Assembly (NCBI GenBank): GCA_015143295.1 | Contig: CM026571.1 | Coordinates: 33,694,505-33,758,504, forward strand | Length of the DNA: 64,000 bases | Direction of reading: 5' to 3' | Source of the DNA: Tetracentron sinense | Lineage: Eukaryota; Streptophyta; Magnoliopsida; Trochodendrales; Trochodendraceae | In this document: positions 34,801-49,800 of the stretch, piece after piece | Numbering within the stretch: the stretch's first letter is position 1 | Layout of the letters: every line of letters begins with the position of its first letter | Made by a program: the position numbers and the translations under genes | Notes under the pieces: generated by a model | The model's database searches: none | What the model saw: only the letters and a program-made list of their open reading frames with translations | What the model was told of the DNA's origin: nothing

Positions 34801-37800
34801 CACCTCATTGGTGAGACTGTGTAGTAGAGAGATATCTCACTTGAACACATTGACCATATGCCAACAATACCATGAAGGTGGCAACACATTGATTATGTAG
34901 GGTGTGAACGGATGCTCTACATGTTGCGCGCCTCTTGGATGCATTTTCTCTCTTTTTTTTATTATCTTTTTCCTTTCATATAAAGCACTCTTGGGCCCTT
35001 TTCTCATTGTTTCATCTGTCACATTTCAATTTTCAATTTAAAAAAGGAAAAGTCGACCATCAGAAATATACAAGGAAAGGAAGAAGTAACCAATTACATT
35101 CCAAGTCCAAATGCATGAACATCTATAGATGTTTGCTGTATGCAAATTTAAGTAACCACGGGATGTAAGTAGTTCATCCATTAACAACCCCACAACAAGA
35201 TGTCCACAATACCTCATGCCATACGTACCTACTAAAGGTCCTTGTCAAGATTCTTCTTTTTTTCATTAATGAGAAAAGTGCAAGCCCCGCGTTGAAAATG
35301 AAAATTTTAAATGTCCAAAAGATCATTCGAGTACCTTTTTTCTCCCAAAAAGGATAACTCAAAAAGTTGTACAGGTCCTCTATCTATTGCTATGAATTAA
35401 AGCATCCCAATTGGAGAGAAAAAGATGCCTGTCTAATCTCCATGATGTCCTTGAGAACTGAGGACAGTGGGAAAAGAAGCATCACTATATTGTCAACATC
35501 AATTGAATAGGCTCAGACTCGTCTAAAAGGTTCATTGGTTTCTTTCCTCCAAGTACTCGTCTTCAAAGGTTTGTTGGTTTCTTTCCTCCAAATACCAACA
35601 GACTGCAAAAGGTTTAATCCTCCGTAAGATCCTTACCCCATTTCCAGAAAGCGCCTAGCACCAACCGCAAATAAGATCAAGAAAAGATCTTGGAGTCGCC
35701 CAATCATACTTTGGCCACTGGAGGAAACAGTTAGATGGATGGAGAAAACTACTGGAGAATGTCTTGCAGAGTCAGAGATACCTGTTCAGAAAATTCAGAG
35801 GAAAATTATGAACCCTAATAGGGGGGGAAAAGATCAAATGCAAGAGGTGAGTTCTTGGTGTTCATGTCATTCTAGAGTTCCGGAGTTGGAGGAAGGATAA
35901 TCATCCCAAAGGGCTAACAGAGTTTGGGTTGGAAGACTTTACATGCTACGTTACTGTTTGCCACCAAATGTGGGCTCCTTGTTGCACAAATTATACATAA
36001 CTTAAATTTTCAACTCCGAAATGATATATATTAATGATTATTAATTTTTTTTATATAACTTTGACAAGGTGCCAAAGGATGACAAAGGTCAAGTCAAAGA
36101 GCGTGTCAGAGATATAGGGTGGCAGTATGGAGAGTCTTTAGATGGGTCAAGGTATCTAATAAGATGGAAGTATTGTAGATTTTTGTCTAAGGTGGTGGGA
36201 TTACTCGATTCAAACATTCATGATGCCCTAACTGCCCCTGAGAGATTAGCCTAACAATGATAGCACATTTGAGGGAAAGAAGGTTGAGAGCGAATGAGGA
36301 GAGGTGGCGAGGACAGGCCTTAGGGATACCCTGATGGGTGGGTTTGGAGGGCATGATGATGATGATGATGATGATGGTATGACCCCACTAGAAAGGAAGT
36401 AGATACAGAATTCCATGAGGCATTCAAGGCAGGATACACGAAAGAGGAAAGGCATTCAAAGATTTCAAGCTTCCAAGCATAGGGTTTGGTGGTTCATAGT
36501 GTGAGCCTGTGAGGTAGATGGTTCAAGTCGCGGGGGGGGGGAGGGGGGTGGAAGGCGGATTACAAAGGACAGAGCATACACGAGGCATTTGATTGGTATG
36601 TTCTAGACATGTTAAAGTCAAAATCGAAGAAGGGTAAAGGTCCGAGCATTGAAGAGATAGACACTTAGATCTACAATGCGAAGGGGGCATCTCAGAAGAA
36701 GTTGAAGAATTTTTGGTTTGGGGGGAATGTAACGAAGACAGTGAAGAGAGCGATTGGAAAGTCTTTCATTTGTAATCATATCCCAGCTCATGTCGTAACA
36801 TCTCCATACTATCAGGCCATGATTGATGAGATCTAGAAAGCAGGGTCATGAATAAAGGGACCCACTCCCTACGAGATCACAAGTCCGTTGCTTGATGAGG
36901 AGATTACCGAGATCTACACTTACATCGATTCTTTTAAGAATAGGGATACATGCAGGGTGACTATTATATGCGATGGTTAGACTGGGCCAATGTGATGGAA
37001 AAATAGTATTTCACAAACCTCTCGATGCCTCCACTTTTTTTGATGATCATTTATATTCCCATCAGTTAATTAATGACGTGATAGAGGAGATTGGAGAGAA
37101 ATTCTGGTGGATGCATGGAAATAAAACTCGCTCAAATTGATACGAAACAGGCGATACATATAGGTATCGGTAGTCCCCTGTACGATATTTATATTGATAC
37201 GAAACGGGAGACACATATCGTTTATTAATTATTTATGTTTTAATTCATTGTGTAATTGTAATTGTGGTTGCTATTTTGTTTTTTAGTCGCTTCCCATGAC
37301 TTTATATTTGGTTCCTATAATTCATTTGATTTTTTCTTTAAAAAAATTTTTATATGTATCGTCCGAAACCGATACGTATAGATTTCGGTTGGGACCGATA
37401 TATCCCCCGAAACCGTATTTTTAATCCTTGGGTGCAGGTTGTCACGAAAAAACAATTATCATTTATAAAAGGTGGGGAGCTATTAATGATGAAGCAACAC
37501 CTATATTGGATGCAATGTGCGGCTCACTGCATCGATTTGATGTTGAAAAATTTTAGAGAGAGATGGTGAAGAGCGTAGTTGAGCAAGCCCGAAAGTAACA
37601 AATTATATACTTAAACACAATTGGGTTTTTAGCCCTAAAGTCTCTTCAGGGCTATTGTGCAATTATAGATAAGAGGTGGGATAAACAACTCTTATACAAC
37701 ATCCACGCAGCAGGTAAGATTTCATTTATGGTTTATTTACTGTCATTTGTGATATTGGGTATTAGCATCTGAACATTTGATTTATGTTAATATTTTTTTT

Positions 37801-40800
37801 TTACGTTTTTTTTTTTTTTTGTTAAAACAGCCTACTATCTTAATCATGTCTATCACTACACAAATAATGACTTCAGCATTGACGAGCCCTTGTTGGGATC
37901 CCTAAAGAAAGTTGTACGGAAATTAGAGAAAGATTCATCTAAAGCTGCTGCGATACTAATGGAGGTAAAGTCATTATAAACTTATGTACTAATGTTATTG
38001 GGGATTGTAAATATGCTTATAAACTTGACACGCTACTAATTTATTTGTAGTGTAAAATCTTTGAGATGTCATGTATGGGTTCGATGATAAAATGACAACA
38101 AAAGGAAGGAAGAAGACGGATCTAGGTAATTTAGTTTGTAATGAACACATTATTATTATTATACGGAGAAAATGGTTCAAATAGAAAAAAATTTGCCTCA
38201 TGAAACTGCATGGTGGTTGCTATATGATATGGATGCCCTCAATCTAAGACAAATTGTTATACGGATTCCATCCCAAACGGCATCATCTAGTGGCTACAAA
38301 CAATATTGGAGCACCTTCTCCTTGATCCATTTGAAGCATCGCAGCTACTTAAATTATGAGAGGTTGGAGCGATTAGTGTACACGCATTATAATGAGGTTG
38401 CGACTGAAGTAGCTCATTAAAAATGCTTGGAAGGGCGATGCACCTCAACCACTTATTTGATGAGGATGATCCATTGGATGAGTGGTTGGGTGATCCGGGA
38501 GAGCTAATTTTGGATAAACCAGGAGATCCTTCTAGGCCTAATACACTTTTGGCAAGATGCATTGACAAGTGAATGGTGGGATCAGATGGAGTTGGGCCGA
38601 ACAGAGGACATAGTCAAGCTAGGCATAGTGGCATCGGTGGTATCAATGAGGGCTATGAGGCTGGAGTGAGTCAACCTAGGTCGAGTGGGGCTGAGACTAG
38701 TAGGGTCCTGATGATGAGGAAGACGAGTATGATGAACTAATGAGGACTCTGAAGACTCATATCGAGGAGATCGAGGGAGATGCTGCAAATATTAGCGACC
38801 ACGACAATGATGGTGATGATAACGGTGGTGATGGCAAGGTTGGGGAGGCATGGTATTGTATTTACAGAGGAACAATACTTCGACCATGCCATCCAAAACA
38901 ATAGTCATTGTGCACATGTGCCCTCTCGTGGTCATGACAGCCAGACATACGAGCGAAGACATCGTGATATTGGGCGACAAGCTGAACGAGGCATAGATGA
39001 CATGATTCATGGATAGATAGTGAGTGTTGATAAGCATAGCCATCCAGTTGGAGGCTATGGATATGAGAGTGTGTCGTCGCCCTCTTATGGTTATGGTTAT
39101 GGTTATGATGCCCCACCCCTACTTATTAGGAGCTTATGGTCATGATGCTCACACACTACTAGGGAGTTACTACGGCCAAGGATCATTTGATTCACCACTA
39201 ACTTCATAGTCATTCAGATGATTGTTGCACGAAAGACATGGCTGGATAGGATGTTTACATTTGATAGGTCGCATGAGTACTCGTATAGCGGCACTGCTGA
39301 GGCGAAAAGGGTAATGGACATTATCTGCAATATAACCAATTTTGGGACCAGACTCGTTAGGTAATTGAGATATTTGAGCCCGTTCTGAATATCCTAAAGA
39401 TGGTTAATAGTGACAAGAAAAGCCACGATGGGTTATGTGTACGAGGGGATGAGATGGGTGAAGTTGGCTATCCAGGCATCATATTTTAGTCTTCTACAAT
39501 ATTTTCATCTATAGGGTCAAAAAATCAACTAACAGTTCAGCAAAAAAAGACTTACATTCAAGATTTACAAAAAAAAATTAACATATTATAGGAACCCTCC
39601 ACCGATGGGAGTGTTGTTACATCTTCAAATAGATGACTATCAATGTTATGTACATCAATATACATCATTTCTTGGAGTTTCACTACAAAATTTCATTTTT
39701 TTTCCTTCCTTTTTTTCATTTTTCCATCAACACGTCACGTGTGCAAAATTCTCAATAAACGATATATCTTGTGATATATCCTCGATGCGTGCAAAATCTC
39801 ACCGGTGCGACATGTCGTGCGATATCGATATTTAGAAACTTAAAGTTAAACATTACAAAACCTTTAAATAAATTACAATACTTCAATCAACAAGAACCCA
39901 AGTCGACTGGATTCATCTTTTTTTTGTTGAGAGAACTCCATTTTTTTTTTTCAAAAACTCTTTTCTCAATTTTCTTGAATCAATCCCTACATTTGAAGAT
40001 TCCAAACTTACTATTGGTGATTTTTTTTTGGTTGAAAACAACACCACAAGGTGTTACTATTGGTGATTCAGTTCCAACATTTGACATAAAAACGCCCACA
40101 TATGCATCAAATTCATGTATCTCCATATATTTTAGGGATTCCAACTAAGATTTATAGATGAAATTCAAGAAAAATCGGGAAAACCCCGAATTTCACCCCA
40201 AACTTCAATGTTTCCATTAGAATATTGTATATGTTAATTAAATGCACCTGATCTAGAATTGTCGCATTATTCTTCTTTTTCAAGAAAAAGTTCTTTTTTA
40301 ATTTTAATTTCAAAACTAATTAGAGATATTTTCTATTATATATATTACACTAATTTATGAAATATGTGGGTTATATTTATATGTTTGTACATTAGTTAAT
40401 TAGTCTTATTATTCTTGAACCGAGGTACAATTTGGATAAGTAATTTTTTGGAAAAACTATTTAATATTTCTAAAAAAATAAATTTAAGAATAAATTTATT
40501 TTAAGATATTATAGTTAATTATAATCATACAATAATTAGGCAAATGGTCTTACTCATTAGTCATGATAATAAATGGGGTCCAATGATAATGGCTATGGGT
40601 CTTATAGATAATAGATATTGTACTACTGATAGTCTTGGTTATGAGCAATGCTATAGGTCTTTTTACATGATTGTAGGTGTAGCTCATCAGCCAAATTACC
40701 CACAATTAGAGATACATGTGGGTATTGATGCTTGACAGTAAGGGCAGTACATTTGGGAGTATATTAGTTGAGCTCACTCATTGAAACACGAATGATGACT

Positions 40801-43800
40801 TTGAGCTACATCAAAGATCTATGTAGTTATGAGTAATTACTCATGATTTGAGAGTCTCTATGTTATAATGTAATACTCTATTTAAAAATGTATTATCATA
40901 TAAAACACTTATCTATGTGCACATTTGACTTTACAGTTTCAGACAACACATGCTACTTATTATTCATATATTTGATAAAAATACAAGATTCTATTTTGTT
41001 ATGTAATAAGTTATAGATATGTATTTAGGCGTAGTTATTCATTCCCTAAAGTTTCATTTTAAATTTTGCATTCCCTTAATTTTTCAGTATTTCCTTGGAC
41101 TTCCATAAACTTCCTTGAAACATTTCCACTTTCCTAGTGACTGGAGTTTACACTGATACCTAAGTTTAAAACCTTGCATCACACATTTATTTGGACCTAC
41201 ACAGCTACACCAATCATCTTCCCAAAACTGAACTCGTCCTCTGTTCCCCACCACAAAGTCTGTTTGTTCCACAATTTTCTCTTGGTCAAATGTATCCCCT
41301 TCCAACCTCCTATCCATACTTGTAATACACCTTGGATTCCAATTCAATCTAAGTTGCCTTTTCCAAAGAGCTCTATCTTCTTTGTTGATTCATTACCTCG
41401 ATTTGCCTAGCAAATCCTTGTTCCTACAACATAACCTCCTAAGTCCCCGCATTCTTTAAGGAGACACACTCAATCCCATCTAACCAAGTGGAATCCTCTT
41501 CTGATCCACAAGAAGTCTCTTTGCATATTTTCTAACCGCTTTAGAGCGAGGTATGGATCATGAATAAGAACAGATTAAAACTTAAGTTGTTGACTCACAA
41601 GCGAAATTTTGATAAGCGACATGGTGGTTCCTAACCTAAGTGTGATGTGTAGCAAAGAAAAGGAGAACGGAAATCACTTGTTAATCTACTATTTGTTTGC
41701 TTGGCAGTATGGAAATATTTCTCATACATATTTGGTTTATTTTGGTCCTTTCTAAAAGACATGACTGAGATCTTCCTTGGTTGGCAAAAGAGCCACTTTG
41801 GGAGAAGGGGCAAAATTATTTGGAGAATGATACCATGAGTAGTGATATGTTTGGATTTATGGAAAGAAAGGAACCAAAGAACTTTATTTAAGGGGGATTG
41901 ATGTCTACAGAAAACGTGCAACAACATCAACTCATGGTTCTAAATATTGGTATCAAGTGTCGTATCGGTAAGTCGAATATAGGATACATATTAGTGTATC
42001 AGACTCTATCAGATGGATACGACAGAAAAATTAGGATATGTTAAGAAACACTTGAATACACAAGTGTGCACTATATTATATAGATTTATCTCCAAAATCC
42101 TCGCACTGAGAATGAAGTCTATCATATGGCCAGCACCATCAGTCCTAATCAGTCGGCATTTATAAAAGGCAGGCAGATCTTAGATAACATTCTTCTATGT
42201 CATGAGCTTATGCACAACTATCATTTAGAGAAGGGGAAGGCCCAGATGGCCCTTAAAGTTGGCCTCATGAAGGCTTACGACTCGGTGGGACTTCCTATTC
42301 AAGATCTTGGAGCTTTTTCACTTCTCAGCGAATTTCACTGGATGGGTCAAGGCTTGTGTTTCTAACCCCAGGTTCTCGGTCAAAGTTAATGGGGAACAAG
42401 TGGGATTCTTTTCTGGCTCCCGAGGGCTTAGAAAAGGGGACCCAATGTCCCTTTACTTGTTTCATTATGTTATGCAAGTCTGCTCTGATCTTATTGACCA
42501 AGTTGCCTTTGAAGGGGCATTCTCACTGCACCAGAATTGCTCTGATCCTCTTATCACTCACCTAGCCTTTGGTGATGATTTATTTATTTTCGCTTCGGCA
42601 AATGAGGAGTCTACTAGAGGTATGCGTCGTGTCCTCTGGAACTTTGCCCGTGTATCCGGTCTACAAGCTAACTTGGGTAAGTCCCATATATTCTTTGTGA
42701 ACACTAGCTTTCCCACTCGTAGGTCTATTTGCTATTTGTTGGGTCAGGTTGAGGGTTCCCTTCCTATTCGTTATCTTGGCACCCCACCTGGTGTCCTCCC
42801 GGGTTAGCCATGCTCAGTGCCAACCTCTCATTGATAGCATCGAGCGGAGGGTTCGTTCTTGGAAGTGTAAGAGCCTTTCGTATGTAGGGCGTGTGGAGCT
42901 AATCCACTCGATCTAAGCGGGGTTCATCAGTTTTGGAGTGGTCTGTTCTGGCTACCTCGTGGGACTATAGATCACATTGAACATCTTCTTAGTCGATTCC
43001 TTTGAGCTGGTGCAGACCTTGATAAGAAGCCTCACAAAGTGGCTTGGGCTGACGTGTGTAAACCTAAGGAGTCGGTGGGCTTGGGTATTAGAACAGTGGA
43101 GTCTTGGAATACTGTTTCCCAGATTAAGCAGGTATGGCGCTTGGCTGCTCGGGTCCCATCTCTATGGTCTGACTGGGTCTATAAGCAATACCTCCATGCT
43201 GATTCTATTTGGACTATCCGATTACCATACCTGTGCTCATGGGCATTCAAAAGCATCCTTCGGGTTCACAGCTCAACGGAAGGATCGATCAAACATCTTA
43301 TTGGTAATAGGTGCAACACGGCTCTATGGCTTGACCCATGGCATCTGAGTGGCGTCATTTGGAATAACCTTAGGGGGCGAGTTGGTCTGAACAAGCTCCA
43401 AAGGGTTAGCTCTATTATTGTGAATGGGGAATGGCATACCCCTCAATCGCATTGTTCTTCGCTAATCCAGACTTGAAAGGATACGTCTAATGTCCCAATC
43501 CTCCATGGGTTAGATTTAACGGGGTTGTTTGGACCGAAACCGCGCATGGGAACTTTTCCCTAAAGTCGGTCTGGTGCAAGCTTTACGCTGAAAATCTCAG
43601 GATTGCCAGGGCGAACCTGGTTTGGTTCAATGGTGGCATTCCGCGGCAATCCTTTATTGTTTGGCTGGCTTTCCGTGATACAGTGATGCTCTGTTAACTC
43701 AAGAACGTCTTCTTAGGAGGGGGATGATTCGGTCGGGTTCTTGTGTGTTGTGTCGATGGCATGTTGAGAACCGTGAACACCTATTTTTCCAATTTCAGTA

Positions 43801-46800
43801 CTCGAGGCAAGTCTTTCTCGCTATTCTTGGGCGTTGTGGCTCCAATAGGCGTCGCTCTAAACTGTAGAGGTCTGAGGTTGCTTGGCTATTAGCTCACTTT
43901 CGAGGTCCCGAAATTTAAACAGGTTAAATGGGTTGCTTTGTGTGCGTCCATATTTCCTCTGTGGTGTGAACAGAACTGCCGCATATTCCAGAATTCTTTC
44001 CTTCCCCAGAGTATTACGACTATGATCATCTTTGATACTCAAATGAGATATCAGGGTGTGAATTCCCTTGTCATGGACACAGCATCCTCCAGATCTTTCT
44101 TTGGCGCCTGGGATATTGGTGTGGATTTTGTTAGGCCATCTACTACATGGTGCAAGTGGACAGCCCCCCAACTGGATTTTGGTGTCTCAACTCTGATGGG
44201 TCGATTCGTAACACGGTGGCAGGCTTAGGGTGTGTTCTTCGGAACCACCATGGGGAAGCCTTGTTTGGGATTGCTTGTGGTATTCATCCAGCTCCTATAG
44301 TGGTTGTGGAGCTCATGGCTATTGGACAAGGTCTTGTGGAGGCGCAGTCTCGGGGCATACGGAAACTAGTTGTTCAATCAGACTCCAAGGGAGCAGTTGA
44401 TTGCATCAATGACCTTCTTGAATGCTGCCTTCTCGAGATCACTACTATGTTGCGAAGTTTTGAAAGTGCAACTGTTTACCATATTTTTCGGGAAGCAAAT
44501 AGGGTCGCAGATTTTTTGTCTACTTTTTGTAACTATATAGAGGAGGTGTGTTTAACCCCATCAGAATTCCCCAACGTGCTCTCTCGCTTTGTCGAGGAGG
44601 ATAGGGTTGTAATTATGCTCGCTTGTAATTTCTTTGCTTTTTTTTAAATCTTTCGTTCTTCCAAAAAAAAAAAAAAAAAAACTTGAATACCTTCTATAAA
44701 ACCTCTTTTAATGCAAATACAAGCTAAAAAAAACTAAATTAAGGCCCCCAACTACATTTATAACCATACATATGAGAGTTAAGAATTTTATAAGTTAAAA
44801 AAAATAGTCATGCTGATAAACAATTATGAAATCACAAACAATAGTCACTTTATAGGCAATACAATCTAGATATTAAAACCTTACATTCAATTAATTAAAT
44901 AAGAATGTATTGAATTACAACCATAAATCATAAGCATGAATGTAAGTTTTTTATGCTAAACTGCTACTTTATTAGTTGACTTTTTGACTTTGTAGATGAA
45001 CATATTTTTGAAGGCTAAAATATGAGACTTTTATTGTTGAATGTTTGAGTGAGTAATGTTTCGAGCTCTGGAGGTGTATGTTAGCATTTTCAAAAATTAG
45101 GTGCAAGTTAGCATATTTTGAACTCGAAATTAGGGTTAATGGCAGCCCTTGCGGCTGCCTCCACCGTAGGAGGCTCTCCCTCTCGGCCTCCAGATCCTAA
45201 ACCATCTTATGCTTTTGTTCTTGATAATAATAAAGCTTATGGTGATCCGATTAAACTCAATGGGGACCTTCTTCTCCACGCTCTGAATATCAAGGAAGGA
45301 TCAAGCTTTCAAGGGGAACCAGCCCTTTATTTCTCTCCTCAAGATCTAGAAAAATCAGCAGCTCCTCTCAGATTTGCTCTTATTGCTAAATGCTCTTATG
45401 ATAGACCCAAGCTAGAAGATATTCAAGTATTCATCAAAGATTCTTTTCATATCCAGCAAAATTTTTCGGTGGGAGTCATGGATGCAAGGCATGTATTGAT
45501 TAGATTTCAAAACGAATATGATTTCCTTGCAGTATGGATGAAGGACTACTGCTTTATATCAGGTAAGTTGGTTCGGTTTTTTAAATGGTCTCCTCAGTTC
45601 AGATCTGGGCAGGAAACATCTATAGTGCCGATTTGGATAAACCTCCCAGGGCTGCCATTAAATTTTTTTAACCCTACTGATCTCTCTTCAATAGGGAGTT
45701 TGGTAGGGAGAGTTCTCCTTTTGGATGGACCAACCCAACAGACCTAGTTTGGCTAGGATTTGTGTGGAGGTTGATGTTAGCAAAGAAAAACTCCAAAGAT
45801 TGTGGTCAGGAATTGGAAACTCCAATCGATGGCAACGGATTATATATGAAAAAGAAATAGAGTTTTGCAGTAGATGCCATAAACTTGGCCATGAAGAAAC
45901 TCAGTGTAAAACTCTACAGAAGAGCCAAACTAGAGATCCGAAGGAAGCTTCCAAGAGAGTATTGAATACGGAGGAAACTGCAGTAGATTTGAATAATTAA
46001 AAAAAAACATCAGAACCCACACATATGAGTTGCTAAAGCTTTTGGGAAGATTGACAAATCAGGAACAGAAAGTTGCTTCGCATCAGGAGGAATTACAAGC
46101 AAATCACAGTTTGTATCTATGCTCTTTCTTTTTTTCTGATATATATATTTTGCTTGGATTACCGATAAAAAAAATAAAATTCAATGCTCTTGGGAAGGAT
46201 GCTATAACTGAAGACTCCTCAGAAATCGGATTATCTAAAGGTCTGGAATCAGAAAGACAGTTAATGGAAACAAAGGATTCTTCTACGCTTCAGGATTATA
46301 ATACTGTTATGTTTGCGGAACAAGAAAAAGACCAGTTCAATGAAGCAAAATCATTATCTCATGTGGAAAGGATTGAGAGTAGAAGAGCTTTTCAGAAACA
46401 ATTCCCCACTTTGAGAATTTCATAGCGACAGATGTTGAGGACTCAGAAGAGTCTGCAGACGAAGCCGAGCATGAACTAGTGATTATTAAGAATGGAAATT
46501 TGGAGGATCTGCATCAAGTAAATTTGGAATTCAGAGGGGTAGCCTTACAAAATGTGACTAACTCTTGCTCTCACCATTCTATGGATGTTTCTAACTCAAG
46601 TATTCCAATAGATTACAGCCCTATGGAGATCAGTGTTCCTTCCATCCCAAATTTAAGAATTCTTCTTTAGCGTGCTCAGGTAAGCATTCGGAAAAAAAAA
46701 AAAAAAACTGATTATGATATTTTATGGTTATCTTCAACTTCAGCAGAATTTCATGATGATCTAGCTCATCCCATATTTGAGGCGAAAGATAATTTCATTG

Positions 46801-49800
46801 AAGACTCAAAAGAGTTTTTAGACGGATTATCTAAATTTAATTTCTGTCTAAAACAGAAAGATGGAAGAGGAAGCAATAAAAAGATGAAAAAAGATATCCC
46901 TCCTTCGTCCATAATCACAAGATCTAGAGCAGCTGCTCCAGTTGTTGAAGAAAATCGCCCAATTTTAAATGTCTAGTTTCCTGTCTTGGAACATTAGAGG
47001 GGTGGGAAATTTAGCCTCTAAGGCCAGACTAAGGAAGATGATTGAGATTTACAATATCTCAATGCTTGCAATAATGGAACCTATGCAACCTTATGATAAA
47101 CTTAAAACTCTAAGCAAAATGCTGGGTTTATTTGATTTTTTAGGTCATCCGAAAATTTGGCTTCTGTGGAAAGGTTCTATCAAAGTTTCTCTTATTGCTT
47201 CGTTGGACCAAGCGCTTATAGTGGATGTTATTGTTGAGGGTTTTGATGCTATTCGATGTGTATATGTGTATGCTAAATGTCTCAGGGAGGAAAGACAGTC
47301 TTTATAGAATGACCTTGCCATTATTCTATCTTCCTATGATGAGCCTCTTCTAATGGCTGGAGATTTCAATGCCATTGCATCTTCTAAGGAGAAACTGGGT
47401 GGTAGGGATGTAAACATTCGATCAATAGAAGACTTCTGTTCGTTTATGAATGAGCTTGGTCTTATTGATGCGGGCTTCACAGGAAATAAATACACTTGGT
47501 GTAACAATCAGAATAGGAACAACATAATCTATGCTAGACTTGACAGGATAATGTATAATGCAGCTTGGGAATTTAAATTTCCAAATACTCAAGTCACTCA
47601 TTTGTCTCGGCTGAACTCAGATCATGCTCCTCTCCTGCTAAATTTTAGAGTGGAAGCTTCTTGCAGTCCTTCTCCTTTAGTAGAGGAATCGTGGAATTTG
47701 CCTGTTTTAACTAACCCTATCTTATCTTTTTTTGTTAGGCTGAAAAGGCTCAAGGTTTCTCTTAAGGGGTGGAATAAGGAGGCTTTCGGGAATATTTTTT
47801 TCAAGATTAAAGATCTGGAGGAAAAAATGTGTAGCTGAGATATCTCTTCAGAAACATTGGGATGATAGACAGGAAAACATTCTATTATCTCTTAAAGATG
47901 AGCTTCAAAAAGTTCTTATTCAAAAAGAGATTTTCTGGAGGCAAAAATCCCGTATTAAATGGCTGAAGGAAGGGGATAATAACACTAAATATTTTCATGT
48001 TGTTGTTAACCAAAGAAGGAAAAAAAATAGTATCCAAAAAATAAAGAACTCTCGGGGTATTTGGATAGATGACTCTCAAGGCATTGCTTCAGAGGCAGTT
48101 GAGTATTTTCATGATCTTTTGTCTTCTGATAACTGTACAATTGAAGATCAAATTCTTACTCATATTCCTTCTCTGGTTTCGATGGAAGATAATTGTAATT
48201 TGGTCTCTTCTCCCTTTTTGGAAGAGATTCAGAAAGTGGTTTTTAGCATGGATGTTGACAGTGCTCCAGGTCCGGATGGTTATGATGGCCATTTTTATCA
48301 AGAATGCTGAGATATTATAAAGGAAGACTTGATGAATGCTGTGATTCAATTTTTCTCTGACCCTCATATTCCTAAATCGATTAATGCTACTGCAATAGCA
48401 TTAATTGCCAAATGTGATAACCCTGCTACCTTTGCTGATTACCATCCAATCAGTCTTTGCAATTTTCTGGACAAGATTTTCTCCAGAATTCTTGTTGATC
48501 GCCTTGGAAAAGTTCTTCCTAAGATTATTTCAGAGGAACAAAACACTTTTGTTAAAGGTAGAAATATAACGGAAAACATCACAATAGCTCAAGAAATGGT
48601 CCATGAAAACTTCCTAAAGGCAATCACAAACAAGAAGCTAGGAGTCCTTATTACACTACAAGCAAAGTAAGGAAGGGAAGCTACAAACTAAAGGCAGGAG
48701 GCCAGTAAAGCAGAAAGTTCCTCCGGAGATTAAACTGGATCGACCTAGTCCGTTTACTTAAGGAGGGCTTTCTCCAGGTAAAGGAATCCTCATGTCAACA
48801 TCCTCTCAGTTGGACGTGTTGTTCAGACGCAGCCGGATGTTCAGATGACCGAAAGTATACATCAGGATTATCTGTCTTTTTAGGTCCCTTTCTCTTCTCA
48901 AGCTATTCTCTTTTGAAAGTAAGAAACAAGCTACTGTCTCAAGATCGAGTACAGAAGCAGAATACAGAGGCCTCATAAGCAAGCGAGGTCACGTGGATAA
49001 AGTCTCTTTCTTATGTCTGATCTCATCCTTATCATCTCCAAGGAGGAAATTTAATTATCAAGCCGGATATGGCTAAAGCCTATAACCGTATGGAGTGGGA
49101 CTTTATTTTGGCAGTTCTTCAAAAGTTTAGGTTTTGTGAAGACTTTATCAAACTCATAAAGGGCTGCATTTATACTCAATGCTTTTTAATCATTATTGAT
49201 GGTTCTTTGCATGGATTCTTTCAAAGTTCAAGAGGTTTAAGGTAGGGAGACCCTCTATCTCCTGCCCTTTTCATTTTGGCTAACGATGTTCTTAGTAGAG
49301 GCCTTAATGATATTTTGTCTAATCAATCCTACGCCTACAATATTGGGAGGTATGGTTTTCCAGTCTCTCACCTTTATTTGCTGATGATACCCTGATTTTT
49401 TGTAATGGCAGATCTAGAAGTTTGAAAAGCATTGCTGAATTAAAGATCTATGAAGCTTCTTCTGGCCAAAAAATTAACAAACAAAAAAGTTCGATGTTAA
49501 GCTTCCTATTTCCAGAAAGAGGGCAATTTCTATCTGCACTGGTATTAAATTCAACCAATTACCATTCACTTATCTATTCAAAGGCAGGCAGAAAAGGTCT
49601 TACTTTATTCCTTTGATTGAGAAAATTCATAGGTGCATTTCTGGTTGGTCTAGAAAGCTCCTCTCTGCAGGAAGGTGTTTGATTCTGATTAAACATGTTT
49701 CATCTTCCATTCCTGCTTATATCTTATCGGTATTCATATCCCTACTAGCATCAGTTCTTCCATTGATTCATCCATTGCAAAAAAAAAAATTGGGATAATT

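Noticed and set aside
36530..36552. G-rich run GCGGGGGGGGGGAGGGGGG as a functional quadruplex
   Set aside because: It is isolated inside a decayed hAT pseudogene with no promoter context; more likely simple-sequence expansion.
38780..39209. Overlapping ORFs on both strands (His-rich and Met-rich)
   Set aside because: They are shadows of the acidic and Gly/Tyr-rich tail of the hAT transposase and of simple GAT/GGTTAT repeats.
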